Assembly: GCF_026341775.1 (NCBI RefSeq)
Contig: NZ_JAPEOB010000002.1
Location: 682,001 to 746,000, forward strand
Reading direction: 5' to 3'
Length of the DNA: 64,000 nt
Source of the DNA: Streptomyces sp. NBC_00654
Lineage (GTDB): Bacteria; Actinomycetota; Actinomycetes; Streptomycetales; Streptomycetaceae
Shown piece after piece: positions 37,273 to 46,601 of this stretch. Position 1 is the first letter of the stretch, and each line of letters opens with the position of its first letter. The notes below the pieces were generated by a model. That model did no database searches and was not told where the DNA came from. It worked only from the letters and a program-made list of their open reading frames with translations. Made by a program: the position numbers and the translations under genes.

Positions 37273-38523
37273 TCACAGGGGGGTGCCGGGGAGGTACCGC
37301 AGCACCAGCGCCGCGTTCGATCCCATGAGCCCCCGGCTCAGCACGAGCGCCGTACGCAGTTCCGCGGGGCGCGCGCGGCCGGTGACCACATCGAGGTCGT
37401 GGCACACATCGAAGACGTTCGGGGTGGGCGGGATCAGGCCGTGCTCCATGGCGAGCACGGCGGCGGCCGTGTCCAGCACCGGCGCACCGCAGTAGGCGCG
37501 GCCGGTGCCGGTCTTGGGCGCCGTCACCGGTACCCGCCGTCCGTGCGCGCCCAGGGCGTCGGCGATGGCGAGCGCCTCGGCCCGGTCGGCCGCCGGGACA
37601 CCGAGCGCGTCCGCGAAGACGACATCGATCTCCTCGGGCGCGCAGCGTGCCTCCGCGAGCGCGCCACCGATCGCCCGCGCCAGCCCGCCCCGGGACTCCT
37701 CCCACCGGGACGCCCCGGTGAACGTCGCGGCGTGGCCGGCCAGTTCGGCCCGGCCCGGGACCCCGCGGGCGAGTGCCGCCGCCTCGTCCTCGACCACGAG
37801 CATGGCGCCGCCCTCGGCGGGCACGAACCCGCAGGCGTCCGCGGTGAACGGGCGGTAGGCGCGCGCCGGGTCGTCGCAGGTGCTGAGGTCCTCGTACCCG
37901 AGCTGGCAGACGACCGAGTACGGGGCCAGCGGGGCCTCGGCCGCGCCGACGACCACGGCGTCGGTGCCGCGCCGCACGGACCGGGCGGCGTGCATGAGGG
38001 CGTCCAGTCCGCCGGCCTCGTCGCTGGCCACGACGGCGCACGGCCCCTTGAACCCGCCGCGGATCGAGATCTGCCCAGTGCTCGCGGCGTAGAACCAGGC
38101 GATCGACTGGTAGGGGCCGACGTAGCGGGATCCCTGGCCCCACAGCCGTTGCAGCTCCCGCTGTCCGAACTCGCCGCCGCCGGACCCGGCGGCCGTCACC
38201 ACGCCCACGCCGTACGGAGCGTCCTCGTAGTCGGCCCGGCCGAGCCGGGCGTCGTCCAGGGCGAGGTCGGCCGCGGCCATCGCGTAGTGCGTGAAGCGGT
38301 CGGTCTGCACCAGGAACCGCTCCTCGATGAGGTCCACCGGGTCGAAGTCACGGACCTCGCCGGCCACCCGGAGCGGCAGGTGCGCGCAGCCCTCGCGCGA
38401 CACCGCGTCCAGGACGCTCACTCCCTCCTGGGTCTGTTTCCAGAAGGCTCCGGCGCCCGTCCCGTTGGGGGCGACGACGCCGATGCCGGTGATGACCGGC
38501 CGCCGTTCCTGCGGGGTTTTCAT
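37273..38523 (-). CDS. whiE-ORFIV: Chain-length factor (ketosynthase beta) of the spore-pigment PKS
   Basis: A 416-residue KS-fold protein without the active-site cysteine. At position 169, where the partner KS has Cys, it has Glu ([13 protein letters not shown]). The usual residue in antibiotic-cluster CLFs is Gln, which decarboxylates the malonyl starter. It pairs with the KS and helps set chain length. ATG 38523 overlaps the KS stop (ATGA). The fold and position leave no doubt about the role; whether Glu169 serves in place of Gln is not known to me. Confidence 0.94.
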   Translation of the reverse strand: MKTPQERRPVITGIGVVAPNGTGAGAFWKQTQEGVSVLDAVSREGCAHLPLRVAGEVRDFDPVDLIEERFLVQTDRFTHYAMAAADLALDDARLGRADYEDAPYGVGVVTAAGSGGGEFGQRELQRLWGQGSRYVGPYQSIAWFYAASTGQISIRGGFKGPCAVVASDEAGGLDALMHAARSVRRGTDAVVVGAAEAPLAPYSVVCQLGYEDLSTCDDPARAYRPFTADACGFVPAEGGAMLVVEDEAAALARGVPGRAELAGHAATFTGASRWEESRGGLARAIGGALAEARCAPEEIDVVFADALGVPAADRAEALAIADALGAHGRRVPVTAPKTGTGRAYCGAPVLDTAAAVLAMEHGLIPPTPNVFDVCHDLDVVTGRARPAELRTALVLSRGLMGSNAALVLRYLPGTPL

Positions 38524-39788
38524 GGGGTCCTCCCTCCGGGCCGGGTCAGGGCGACGGCGGACTGGAATCCGCCGAAGCCACTGCCGACCGAGAGAATGCT
38601 GCGCAGCTTCAGGGGGCGCGCGACACGGGGCACATAGTCGAGGTCGCACTCGGGGTCCGGCGTCTCGTAGTTCGCCGTCGGGGGCACCGTCTGATGGATC
38701 AGCGCCAGCACGCAGGCCGCGAGCTCTATCGCCCCGATGGCTCCGAGCGAGTGGCCGACCATGGACTTGATCGAGCTCATCGGCACCTTGTAGGCGTGCT
38801 GGCCCAGTGCCCGTTTCACCGCGGCCGTCTCGTGCCGGTCGTTCTGTTTGGTGCCCGAGCCGTGCGCGTTGACGTAGTCGATCCGTGTGGCGTCGATACG
38901 GGCGTGGCCGAGCGCGGTGTCGATGGCACGGGCCATCTCCAGGCCCTCGGGGGTCAGCCCGGTCATGTGGTAGGCGTTGCCGAAGGTGGCGTAACCCACG
39001 ATCTCGCAGTGCACGGTGGCGCCGCGGGCGCGGGCGTGCTCCAGGTCCTCCAGGACGAGTACGGCTCCGCCCTCGCCCATGACGAAGCCGTCCCGGCCCG
39101 CGTCGAACGGCCGGGAGGCGTGCTCCGGGTCGTCGTTGTTGGCGGAGGTCGCCTTGATGGCGTCGAAGCAGGCCACTGTGATGGGGGTGATCGGCGAGTC
39201 GGACGCCCCCGCGAGGCAGACGTCGACGCGGCCCTCCTCGACGGCGTGGAAGGCGTAGCCGATCGCGTCGAGGCCGGAGGTGCAACCCGTCGAGACGGTC
39301 TGCACCGGGCCGTGCGCGCCGACCTGTTCGGCGACCGCGGAGGCCAGGGTGCTGGGCGAGAAGGCCCGTTCCAGGTGGCGTCCGGCCGGGCGGTGGTCCA
39401 CGTCCCAGCGGGCGCCGCTCCCGCTGACGGCGACGTAGTCGTGTTCGAGACGGGTGGTGCCGCCGACCGCGGTGCCCATGGAGACCCCGATGCGCCAGGG
39501 GTCCTCCTTCTCCGGGTCGATCCCGGCGTCGCCGAGTGCTTCCGCCGCGGCCGCCAGCGCGAACTGGACGTACCGGTCGGAGCGGGCGATCAGCTCCTCG
39601 TCCAGGCCGTGCGCGGCCGGGTCGAAGTCGCACTCGGCGGCTATCCGGGAGCGGAAGCCGGCCGGGTCGAAGAGCGTGATGCCGCGCGTCGCGGTACGGC
39701 CCGCCGCCAGGAGGTCCCAGAAGGCCGGCGCACCGATGCCGCCGGGCGCGACCACTCCGACTCCGGTGACCGCCACACGCCGGTTCAC
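38520..39788 (-). CDS. whiE-ORFIII: Beta-ketoacyl synthase (ketosynthase alpha) of the spore-pigment PKS
   Basis: A 422-residue KS with the catalytic Cys169 in [17 protein letters not shown] and the two His motifs [17 protein letters not shown] and [16 protein letters not shown]. It joins malonyl units on the ACP to build the aromatic polyketide chain. The GTG start at 39788 overlaps the cupin stop (GTGA), and its stop overlaps the CLF start, so KS and CLF are made in equal amounts. Confidence 0.95.
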   Translation of the reverse strand: MNRRVAVTGVGVVAPGGIGAPAFWDLLAAGRTATRGITLFDPAGFRSRIAAECDFDPAAHGLDEELIARSDRYVQFALAAAAEALGDAGIDPEKEDPWRIGVSMGTAVGGTTRLEHDYVAVSGSGARWDVDHRPAGRHLERAFSPSTLASAVAEQVGAHGPVQTVSTGCTSGLDAIGYAFHAVEEGRVDVCLAGASDSPITPITVACFDAIKATSANNDDPEHASRPFDAGRDGFVMGEGGAVLVLEDLEHARARGATVHCEIVGYATFGNAYHMTGLTPEGLEMARAIDTALGHARIDATRIDYVNAHGSGTKQNDRHETAAVKRALGQHAYKVPMSSIKSMVGHSLGAIGAIELAACVLALIHQTVPPTANYETPDPECDLDYVPRVARPLKLRSILSVGSGFGGFQSAVALTRPGGRTP

Positions 39789-40234
39789 GAAGCCGCCCCG
39801 GTTCGTTCTGGCGGCGCTCCCCGCTCCTGGGTCCCACCGCTTTCCGCGCCGGTCTCCTCGGTGTCCACGTGCCCGAGTTCCGGGCGCGGGGCGAGCGGGC
39901 CGAGGTGGAAGACCATGCGCGCCTCCACATCGCCCACGTTGCGGAAACGGTGGCGTACGTGCGGCGGGATCAGCAGGCCCTGGTCGGGCCGCATGGAGTA
40001 CGGCTCGCCGTCGAGGTCCACCTCCAGGCGGCCCTGCACGACGTACACGAACTCCTCGGAGTACGGGTGGTAGTGCTCGCCGATGCGCTCCCCCGGCTGG
40101 ACCAGGGCCAGGCCCATGAAGCCGCTGGTGGCGCCCACCGCCGTGGGTGTGAGCATGGCGCGCAGATCTCCTCCGCGCCTGCGGTTGGGCTGAGTCTCGC
40201 CGAGGTCGACGATGCGGGGCCGGAACGTGGTCAT
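39785..40234 (-). CDS. whiE-ORFII: Cupin-domain protein of the spore-pigment cluster
   Basis: A 149-residue single cupin. [20 protein letters not shown] carries the metal-binding His-His-Glu of motif 1 and [16 protein letters not shown] the His of motif 2. WhiE-ORFII-type cupins are found in all spore-pigment clusters; their exact step is not settled. The C-terminal 30 residues are a disordered Glu/Gly/Arg tail. It begins 110 bases after the SchA/CurD-like gene. Confidence 0.92.
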   Translation of the reverse strand: MTTFRPRIVDLGETQPNRRRGGDLRAMLTPTAVGATSGFMGLALVQPGERIGEHYHPYSEEFVYVVQGRLEVDLDGEPYSMRPDQGLLIPPHVRHRFRNVGDVEARMVFHLGPLAPRPELGHVDTEETGAESGGTQERGAPPERTGAAS

Positions 40235-40344
40235 TCTGCTCTCCTCCAGGCGCGTTGTACGTGATGGCCGACGGCGTCGGGTGGTTGTCCGCACGCCGCG
40301 GGTGCGTGGTGCCGGGGGCACGGTGCGCGTGTGCCGTGCGCGGA

Positions 40345-41463
40345 TCAGGACTCCGTGGCCCGCCGGTCGGTGATCAGGCGCATCTCGGACTGGGCGAGGA
40401 AGCGCGCGGCCTCCTGATCGGTCGTCGGCAGGCCGTTCGCGCCGCCGGCCAGGAGGCGCCCCAGCACGGCCGCCTTGCGGTGACCGTCGATCCCGAGCGC
40501 CTGCGCGGGCTGCGCGTCGAGCGGGCCTCCCACCTCCAGGAGCCGGACGACGACGTCGTCGCGCTGGAAGATGGTGCTGCTGTCGATGGGGCTCTCCGGG
40601 TTGTCGGCGGCCTCCTCGTCCTGTCCCGCCAGCAGCCGGGCGAGCGCCATGCCGCACCCTTCCTTCGCCTGGTAGAACAGCGCGTGCCGCTTGACGTCCT
40701 CGGGCTTCTGCCGGCCGGCCGTCACATGGTGGACGGTCGGCAGGGCCGCCCGGGTGAAGAACATCCGGGCGGAGTCGGGATCGCCGAGATCCCGGTCCTG
40801 CTCCAGATAGGGGTTGATCGCTTCCTCGACGGCCCTGACCTCGGGCTGGCGGGACACATGGCGCAGGGCGGCCAGCAGGTCGCCCTCGACCTCCACGGCC
40901 CGTACGACACGGTTGCCGTGCATGAAGAGGGAGGTGCGGCGCAGCCGGGTGTTCTCGTCGACGCGCGCCTTCGGGGAGTCGTAGTCGGCCAGGATCTTGG
41001 CGACCGCCTCCTCGCTGCCGGGCTTCACGGTGAAGGTGAGGGCGTGGCGCACCACTCCGTCGCCGAGGCGGGGCGCGGACTGGAGCCGGCCCTTGACCGG
41101 CTCCGGGGCGGCGACGAAGGTCTTGCCCGTCTCGCGCAGAATGCTGAAGCGCAGGGACCTGGTGTCGCGTACGCAGCCGTGCAGCGGCTGGACCGTCTCG
41201 ACGTGCTCCTCGCTGTTCACCCAGGCGAGGAAGGGCGGTGCGCTCTCCCATTCGCTGGTGATGAGCCACTGCGAGGGGTTCTCGATGGACTGGCACAGCT
41301 GGTCGCTGATGTGTCCGGGGACGGATGCCACCTGGTTGCGCAGGTGCTCGTACGCCTCCAGGAACTGCTTCTGAGCTCCGTCGTGCAGGTCCAGCAGCAG
41401 CACGACGCGGAGCCTCGAACCGTCGAAGGCGGACTGCGATATCCGTTCCGAGAGGGTCGTCAT
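40345..41463 (-). CDS. whiE-ORFI: SchA/CurD-like protein with ABM-type domain, spore-pigment cluster
   Basis: A 372-residue protein. The N-terminal 100 residues resemble an antibiotic-biosynthesis monooxygenase (ferredoxin-like) domain, with [20 protein letters not shown] and [20 protein letters not shown]. The middle repeats that theme ([34 protein letters not shown]), and the C-terminal SchA/CurD domain ([20 protein letters not shown]) is specific to spore-pigment clusters. It is the first gene of the minus-strand operon. Its start is behind GAGAGCGAAAG. It probably helps oxidise or fold the pigment; its reaction is not established. Confidence 0.9.
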   Translation of the reverse strand: MTTLSERISQSAFDGSRLRVVLLLDLHDGAQKQFLEAYEHLRNQVASVPGHISDQLCQSIENPSQWLITSEWESAPPFLAWVNSEEHVETVQPLHGCVRDTRSLRFSILRETGKTFVAAPEPVKGRLQSAPRLGDGVVRHALTFTVKPGSEEAVAKILADYDSPKARVDENTRLRRTSLFMHGNRVVRAVEVEGDLLAALRHVSRQPEVRAVEEAINPYLEQDRDLGDPDSARMFFTRAALPTVHHVTAGRQKPEDVKRHALFYQAKEGCGMALARLLAGQDEEAADNPESPIDSSTIFQRDDVVVRLLEVGGPLDAQPAQALGIDGHRKAAVLGRLLAGGANGLPTTDQEAARFLAQSEMRLITDRRATES

Positions 41464-41731
41464 CTTTCGCTCTCCTTCAAGACGGTGCGGCGGCCACGTC
41501 CGTGGCCCTTCGTCAACCGTCGGATTCCGGTGGGGTTCACAGCGGGGACCCGCCCGACCGCATGTGTGCCGTCCGCCCCCCCCATCACGCGGGCATCGTT
41601 CCCTCACTGATCGTGGAACGCTGGTACGGCTGGTGCGAGATTAATGAACCGTTCAGGTGAGCCGATGTCCGAACCGCTTCCGGCAAGGGCATGGACACTG
41701 CGTCCGCACGGCGTCCGAGCTGGAGCAGCAG
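41464..41731. promoter_or_regulatory. Divergent promoter region of the spore-pigment cluster
   Basis: This gap lies between the first gene of the biosynthetic operon and the hydroxylase. In S. coelicolor the same gap holds two sporulation-dependent promoters, the one for the hydroxylase needing SigF. Here it contains an AT-rich stretch (GCGAGATTAATGAACCG, about 41635-41651) shortly before the hydroxylase and a run of eight to nine C at about 41576-41584. I cannot assign -35/-10 elements with confidence. Confidence 0.5.
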
Positions 41732-43411
41732 ATGAACGAGAACGTCGACCTCCGCGTACCTGTCCTCATCGTGGGCGGCTCCCTGGTGGGCCTGTCCGCC
41801 TCACTCTTCCTGGGCCGCCTCGGCGTCGAGCACCTGCTGGTCGAGAAACACGCGGCCACCTCGACCCATCCCCGGGGGCGCGGCAACAACGTGCGCACGA
41901 TGGAGGTCTTCCGGGTCGCCGGTGCGGAGCCGCTGATCAGGGACGCCGCCTCGGTCCTCGCCGGCAACCACGGCATCCTCCAGGCGTTCTCGCTGACCGG
42001 CGACGATCAGGAATGGCTGTTCAAGGAGATCGACCCCGGTGGCGCGCTCGCGCGTTTCAGCCCGAGCGGCTGGTGCCTGTGCAGTCAGAACGACCTGGAA
42101 CCGGTCCTGTTGGAGCACACCCGCGAGCAGGGCGGTGATGTGCGGTTCTCCCACGAGCTGATGTCCTTCTCCCAGGACGGCTCGGGGGTCACCGCGGTGG
42201 TGAAGAACCGCGAGAGCGGTGAACACAGCACGGTGCGCGCCGACTACGTCATCGCGGCCGACGGGCCGCGCAGCCCGATCCGGGAGCAGTTGCGTATCGG
42301 CCAGTCGGGTCCCGGTGACCTCTTCCACAACGTGAGCATCACCTTCCGGTCCCGGCAGCTCGCGGCGGTGGTCGGTGACCGGCGCTTCATCGTGTGCTAC
42401 CTGACCAACCCGGAGGCGGACGGGGCGCTGCTGCCCGTGGACAACGAGGAGAGCTGGGTCTTCCACGCCCCCTGGCAGCCCGACCGGGGCGAGACGCTGG
42501 AGGACTTCACCGACGAGCGGTGCGCCGAACACATCCGCCGGGCGGTGGGCGCACCCGGTCTCGATGTGGAGATCACCGGAAAGGCCCCGTGGCACGCCGC
42601 CGAGCGGGTGGCCGAGCGGTACGGGTCCGGCCGGGTCTTCCTCGCCGGGGACTCCGCCCATGAGATGTCCCCCACCGGCGCGTTCGGCTCGAACACCGGT
42701 ATCCAGGACGCGCACAACCTCGCCTGGAAGCTGGCCGCGGTGCTCGGCGGCGCGGCGGGCCCCGGTCTGCTCGACACCTACGAGGCGGAGCGTCTTCCCG
42801 TGGCGAGGGCGACCAGCGCACGTGCTTCGGCCCGCTCCGGCGAGCACAGCCACCCCGGCTACGTCCCCGCGCCGGAGGCGGGAGGTCCCGGAGGCCCGGG
42901 AGGTCCCGGAGGTCCCGGAGGTCCCGGAGGCGGGCGGAAGGGCGGGATGCTGCCGGTGGTGCTGGGCTACCGCTACGTCCACGGTGCCGTGCTGGGGGTG
43001 GACCCCGAGGTCGCGGTGGTTCCGGACGGCATGCGGCTGACCGGCGAACCGGGTTCCCGCGCACCACATCTATGGGTACACCGGTCCGGCGAACGTGTGT
43101 CCACGCTCGATCTGTACGAGCGGTCCTTCGTGCTGCTCAGCGATGCCGGGGACACGGAATGGCGCCGCGCGGCGGAACGGGTCGCCGACCGGCTGTCGGT
43201 CCGCCTGGACGCCTTCGGTATCGGCACGGCACCGGGCTCCGCCCTGGAGACCGAGGAGGGCACCGACTGGGCCGGGGCGCACGGCATCACCGCCGAAGGC
43301 GCCGTGCTCGTACGCCCCGACGGCTTCGTGGCATGGCGGTCGACGGGCTCCGTCGCCGACCCGGAGGCGACCCTGCACGAGGCCCTGTCCTCCGTGCTCC
43401 ACCGGGACTGA
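41732..43411 (+). CDS. whiE-ORFVIII: FAD-dependent aromatic hydroxylase of the spore-pigment cluster
   Basis: A 559-residue flavin monooxygenase of the PHBH/TetX type. VPVLIVGGSLVGLSASLFLG binds the FAD ADP part; DYVIAADGPRSPIREQL is the DG motif; VFLAGDSAHEMSPTGAFGSN is the GD motif. A thioredoxin-like C-terminal domain follows, as in polyketide hydroxylases. It adds hydroxyl groups to the aromatic pigment. Between the domains lies a Gly-Pro-Gly run (about residues 384-401) encoded by a 9-bp repeat at 42881-42933. ATG 41732 with GGAG 10 bases before is preferred over ATG 41657. Confidence 0.93.
   Translation: MNENVDLRVPVLIVGGSLVGLSASLFLGRLGVEHLLVEKHAATSTHPRGRGNNVRTMEVFRVAGAEPLIRDAASVLAGNHGILQAFSLTGDDQEWLFKEIDPGGALARFSPSGWCLCSQNDLEPVLLEHTREQGGDVRFSHELMSFSQDGSGVTAVVKNRESGEHSTVRADYVIAADGPRSPIREQLRIGQSGPGDLFHNVSITFRSRQLAAVVGDRRFIVCYLTNPEADGALLPVDNEESWVFHAPWQPDRGETLEDFTDERCAEHIRRAVGAPGLDVEITGKAPWHAAERVAERYGSGRVFLAGDSAHEMSPTGAFGSNTGIQDAHNLAWKLAAVLGGAAGPGLLDTYEAERLPVARATSARASARSGEHSHPGYVPAPEAGGPGGPGGPGGPGGPGGGRKGGMLPVVLGYRYVHGAVLGVDPEVAVVPDGMRLTGEPGSRAPHLWVHRSGERVSTLDLYERSFVLLSDAGDTEWRRAAERVADRLSVRLDAFGIGTAPGSALETEEGTDWAGAHGITAEGAVLVRPDGFVAWRSTGSVADPEATLHEALSSVLHRD
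42881..42933. repeat. 9-bp tandem repeat encoding Gly-Gly-Pro in the pigment hydroxylase
   Basis: GGAGGTCCC is repeated about five to six times with small variations (one GGAGGCCCG). The period is a multiple of three and the repeat encodes a flexible Gly/Pro linker between the catalytic and thioredoxin-like domains. Confidence 0.85.
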
Positions 43412-43516
43412 CCCACGCGGACGGCCGGGACGGCGACCGGCCGGACCGGCCGGCGATCGGCCGCGCACGCCTCTTGCCAGGGACTCTCCATCCTGAATTA
43501 CTGCTCCCGGGAAGAT

Positions 43517-43534
43517 CGACCGAATGATCGGTCG
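43517..43534. promoter_or_regulatory. Palindromic operator directly upstream of the phenylacetate-CoA ligase gene
   Basis: CGACCGAATGATCGGTCG is an 18-bp inverted repeat with 8 of 9 pairs matching. It lies 25 bases before the start codon and overlaps the likely promoter. The ACCG...CGGT arms resemble sites of TetR-family PaaR-type repressors of phenylacetate genes. Confidence 0.6.
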
Positions 43535-43558
43535 CCCGTTCGGGAGAGGAGCACGCGC

Positions 43559-44848
43559 ATGACGGCTCTGCTGGACGCAGCGGAACGGCTCGGCCGCGAC
43601 GAACTGGAGGCGCTGCAACTGGAACGGCTGCGCGCCACGCTTCGGCACGCGTACGAGAACGTGGGCTTCTACCGGACGGCCTTCGACAAGGCGGGGCTGC
43701 GTCCCGAGGACTGCCGTACGCTCTCCGACCTCGCCCGCTTCCCCTTCACCGCCAAGGCCGATCTGCGGGACAACTATCCCTTCGGGATGTTCGCCGTGCC
43801 GGAGGACCGGGTCCGGCGGATCCACGCCTCCAGCGGGACCACCGGCCGGCCGACCGTCGTCGGGTACACGCAGCGGGACCTGGACACCTGGGCGGATGTG
43901 GTCGCCCGGTCGATCCGGGCCGCCGGAGGCCGTCCGGGGCACAAGGTCCATGTGGCGTACGGATACGGTCTGTTCACCGGCGGACTGGGGGCGCACTACG
44001 GGGCGGAGCGGCTCGGCTGCACGGTCATCCCCGCGTCCGGCGGCATGACGGCCCGGCAGGTGCGGCTGATCCAGGACTTCCGGCCCGAGGTCATCATGAT
44101 CACGCCGTCGTACATGCTGACGCTCCTCGACGAGTTCGAGCGCCAGGGCGTCGATCCGCGTACGACATCGCTGCGTACCGGGATCTTCGGCGCCGAGCCG
44201 TGGACCGAGGAGATGCGGCGCGAGATCGAGGAGCGGTTCGCGATCGACGCCGTCGACATATACGGGCTCTCCGAGGTGATGGGCCCGGGAGTCGCGCAGG
44301 AGTGCGTGGAGACGAAGGACGGACCGCACATCTGGGAGGACCACTTCTATCCGGAGGTCGTCGACCCGTTCACCGGTGAGGTGCTGCCGGACGGGGAGAA
44401 GGGCGAGCTGGTCTTCACCTCGCTAACCAAGGAGGCCATGCCGGTGATCCGTTACCGGACGCGCGACCTGACCCGGCTGCTGCCCGGCACGGCCCGGGTC
44501 TTCCGCCGGATGGAGAAGGTGACCGGGCGCAGCGACGACCTGGTGATCCTGCGCGGGGTGAACCTCTTCCCGACCCAGATCGAGGAGATCGTCCTGCGTA
44601 CCGTCGGCGTGGCGCCCCACTTCCAGCTGCGGCTGACCCGGCAGGGGCGCCTCGACGCGCTGACGGTCCGGGCGGAGGCGCGGGCCGAGGCCACCGGCGA
44701 GGAGCGGACGGCCGCCGCGGAGTCCATCGCGGCGGCGGTGAAGGACGGCATCGGGGTGTCGGTCGGGGTCGAGATCGTGGACCCCGAGTCGCTGGAGCGT
44801 TCGGTCGGCAAGATCAGGCGGATCGTGGACCTGCGGGACGAGGACTGA
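43559..44848 (+). CDS. paaK: Phenylacetate--CoA ligase
   Basis: A 429-residue ANL-type ligase. The N-terminal LRHAYENVGFYRTAFDKAGL, the ATP-binding ASSGTTGRPTVVGYTQRDLD, YGLSEVMGPGVAQECVE, the DLTRLLPGT hinge and RSDDLVILRGVNLFPTQIEE are all typical of PaaK. It makes phenylacetyl-CoA, the first step of aerobic phenylacetate breakdown. The rest of the paa set (paaABCDE and others) is not in the window, so it is either an orphan or a ligase for another aryl acid. A palindrome sits just upstream. GAGAGGAG gives a strong ribosome site. Confidence 0.92.
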   Translation: MTALLDAAERLGRDELEALQLERLRATLRHAYENVGFYRTAFDKAGLRPEDCRTLSDLARFPFTAKADLRDNYPFGMFAVPEDRVRRIHASSGTTGRPTVVGYTQRDLDTWADVVARSIRAAGGRPGHKVHVAYGYGLFTGGLGAHYGAERLGCTVIPASGGMTARQVRLIQDFRPEVIMITPSYMLTLLDEFERQGVDPRTTSLRTGIFGAEPWTEEMRREIEERFAIDAVDIYGLSEVMGPGVAQECVETKDGPHIWEDHFYPEVVDPFTGEVLPDGEKGELVFTSLTKEAMPVIRYRTRDLTRLLPGTARVFRRMEKVTGRSDDLVILRGVNLFPTQIEEIVLRTVGVAPHFQLRLTRQGRLDALTVRAEARAEATGEERTAAAESIAAAVKDGIGVSVGVEIVDPESLERSVGKIRRIVDLRDED

Positions 44849-44941
44849 ACCACGGGCGTCCCGGCCGGTGTTCCGCCGGTCCGGCGGGTGTCCTCCCGCT
44901 GCCGGGGATGCCCCGTGGCGCCGACGGTGTCCGGGGCGCGG

Positions 44942-45988
44942 TCAGGACTTGACCGCGGTCAGCGTCGCGTAGACGACGACGTTGCTCCGGTAGCCGGTCT
45001 TCCGCGTGTAGTTCCCACCGCAGGTGATCACTCGCAGCTCGGGGCGTTCCGAGGGGCCGTAGACCTTCTTGTCCGGGAACGACTTCTTGTCGTAGATCTC
45101 GACGGCGTCGACGGTGAACACGGCGGTACGCCGGTCCGCCCGGACGATCTCGACGGTGGCGCCCTTGGTGAGCAGGCCGAGCTTCTGGAAGACACCGGGG
45201 CCGACACGGGTGTCCACGTGCCCGGCGGTGATCGCGGTCCCCGTCGAGCCGGGGGCCGTGCCCTCGCCGTACCACCCGGCGAGGAGCGGGTCGTTGTCGG
45301 GCGGGGGCCGCAGCGCCCCGGCCGCGTCCAGGCCCAGCCGCGTCATGGGGGCGTCGACACGGAGCGCGGGGATCCGCAGGCGCACCGGATCCGAGGGAGG
45401 CAGCGGCTGGACGGCGGGACGCGCGGCCGGGGAGGGAGCAGCCGTACGGGCGGGCGCGGTGCGGGCCGGAGCGGGCGCGGTGCGGGCGGGGGCGCTGCGT
45501 ACGGGGGCGGTGCGTACGGGGGCGGTGCGTACGGGGGCGGTGCGTACGGGGGCGGTGCGTACGGGGGCGGTGCGTACGGGGGCGGTGCGTACGGGGGCGG
45601 TGCGTACGGGGGCGGTGCGTACGGGGGCGAAGTAGGCCTGGGCCATCGGCGGCCTCGCCGGCCGGACCGCGGGGGGCGCGAGCGGTGGAGCGACCCGCGC
45701 GGGGGCGGCTCCGGAGGCGGGCCGCACGGGGGCGGAAGCCACCGGCGCCGCGCTCCCGGAAGCTGCCGAGGGGGGTGCCGGCGAGACGGCCGGGGGAAGC
45801 GCCGGCACCCGTGCCGACGGAGTGGCCGACGGGGTGCTGAACGCCTGCGCGGCCGACGGCTGCGGCGGTTCGTTGTCGCGTGTCCCGCTGATCACGAGCA
45901 CGGTCCCGGCCAGCAGGGCCCAGACGAGGTGCTTGGCCGAAGGGACGAACGAGTGCGGGGACTGGCTGGTCTTGCGCCCGGTTTCCAT
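44942..45988 (-). CDS. Class F sortase with nine APVRT pentapeptide repeats
   Basis: A 348-residue membrane-anchored sortase. The N-terminal signal-anchor is about residues 19-36. A long Pro/Ala/Arg-rich linker (40-205) follows and includes eight APVRT and one APVRS in a row. The catalytic domain (about 207-348) has PVRLRIPALRVDAPMTRLG, the catalytic His in TAITAGHVDTRVG, Cys323 in LRVITCGG and an Arg-containing TRKTGYRSNVVVYATL end. Class F sortases of actinomycetes are housekeeping-like transpeptidases of unclear substrate. The next gene upstream, 46095-46601, is a secreted protein with a C-terminal membrane segment, a common partner. The linker repeat is encoded by a pure 15-bp minisatellite. 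Confidence 0.92.
   Translation of the reverse strand: METGRKTSQSPHSFVPSAKHLVWALLAGTVLVISGTRDNEPPQPSAAQAFSTPSATPSARVPALPPAVSPAPPSAASGSAAPVASAPVRPASGAAPARVAPPLAPPAVRPARPPMAQAYFAPVRTAPVRTAPVRTAPVRTAPVRTAPVRTAPVRTAPVRTAPVRSAPARTAPAPARTAPARTAAPSPAARPAVQPLPPSDPVRLRIPALRVDAPMTRLGLDAAGALRPPPDNDPLLAGWYGEGTAPGSTGTAITAGHVDTRVGPGVFQKLGLLTKGATVEIVRADRRTAVFTVDAVEIYDKKSFPDKKVYGPSERPELRVITCGGNYTRKTGYRSNVVVYATLTAVKS
45496..45630. repeat. 15-bp minisatellite, nine copies, in the sortase linker
   Basis: TGCGTACGGGGGCGG is repeated nine times without a break from 45496 to 45630, identical in all copies except the last base of the final one. The period keeps the reading frame. The near-perfect identity points to recent expansion by slippage or recombination. 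Confidence 0.97.
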
Positions 45989-46094
45989 CGCGTCTGTGCC
46001 TCTGCCTCGCTGCGGGTGGGACGGGGGTACGGTCCGGGCCCCCGGATCGACGCGGCGTCCGGGGCCCGTACGGCGTAGGCGATGTGGTGTGCCG

Positions 46095-46601
46095 TCAGGT
46101 GCGGACGGCGCCGCCGTTCACGCGGCGGCGCAGCCTGAGCACCCCACCGGCGGCCGCTCCGGCGAGCAGCACACCGCCCACCGCGAGCTGGGTGCCCTGG
46201 TCCGTGGGAGATCCGAAGCCGGCGGCGACCGAGCCGCTGGGGGTCCGGCCGATGACCTTGTACGTTGCCGTCAGCTTGATCCGGGGCGGGCATTTGACGG
46301 TGACGGTGTCGCTGCCCGGTTCGGCATCGAGCGGAATCCGGAACTGACCGACGAGCACTCCCTCGCGGTCCCCGGCGAGGAGGTGGAAGTCCCCGCCCAG
46401 CTCGGAGACCCCCTTGCCATAGGTCTCCTTGCCGCAGGCCTCGGTGCTGACGGTGACGGTGGAGCCCGCGGAGGCGTGCCCCGGGCGGATGGTGATGGCC
46501 TGTTCGCCCGCCGGGCTGTCGGCGGCGACCGCCGTCGGCACCGACAGTCCCAGGGCACCGATGAGCAGGGCGACGCCTGCGCCGACGCGTGTGTTGCGCA
46601 T
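46095..46601 (-). CDS. Secreted, C-terminally anchored protein next to the sortase
   Basis: A 168-residue exported protein. The signal peptide (1-27, ALGLSVPTAVAADS) leads to a strand-rich domain (GHASAGSTVTVSTEACGKET, GSDTVTVKCPPRIKLTATYK) with two cysteines. A hydrophobic segment (about 138-155) and an Arg-rich tail, RLRRRVNGG, follow. This is the layout of a sortase substrate, but no LPxTG-like motif is present before the hydrophobic segment. It shares the strand of the class F sortase (107-base gap). The function is unknown. ATG 46601 follows GGAGGATCC. Confidence 0.8.
   Translation of the reverse strand: MRNTRVGAGVALLIGALGLSVPTAVAADSPAGEQAITIRPGHASAGSTVTVSTEACGKETYGKGVSELGGDFHLLAGDREGVLVGQFRIPLDAEPGSDTVTVKCPPRIKLTATYKVIGRTPSGSVAAGFGSPTDQGTQLAVGGVLLAGAAAGGVLRLRRRVNGGAVRT

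Noticed and set aside
45496-45630. CRISPR-like array
   Set aside because: The repeats are directly adjacent 15-bp units without spacers and lie in frame inside a sortase gene.
46095-46601. LPxTG sorting signal in the protein next to the sortase
   Set aside because: There is a C-terminal hydrophobic segment and basic tail, but no LPxTG-like pentapeptide before it.
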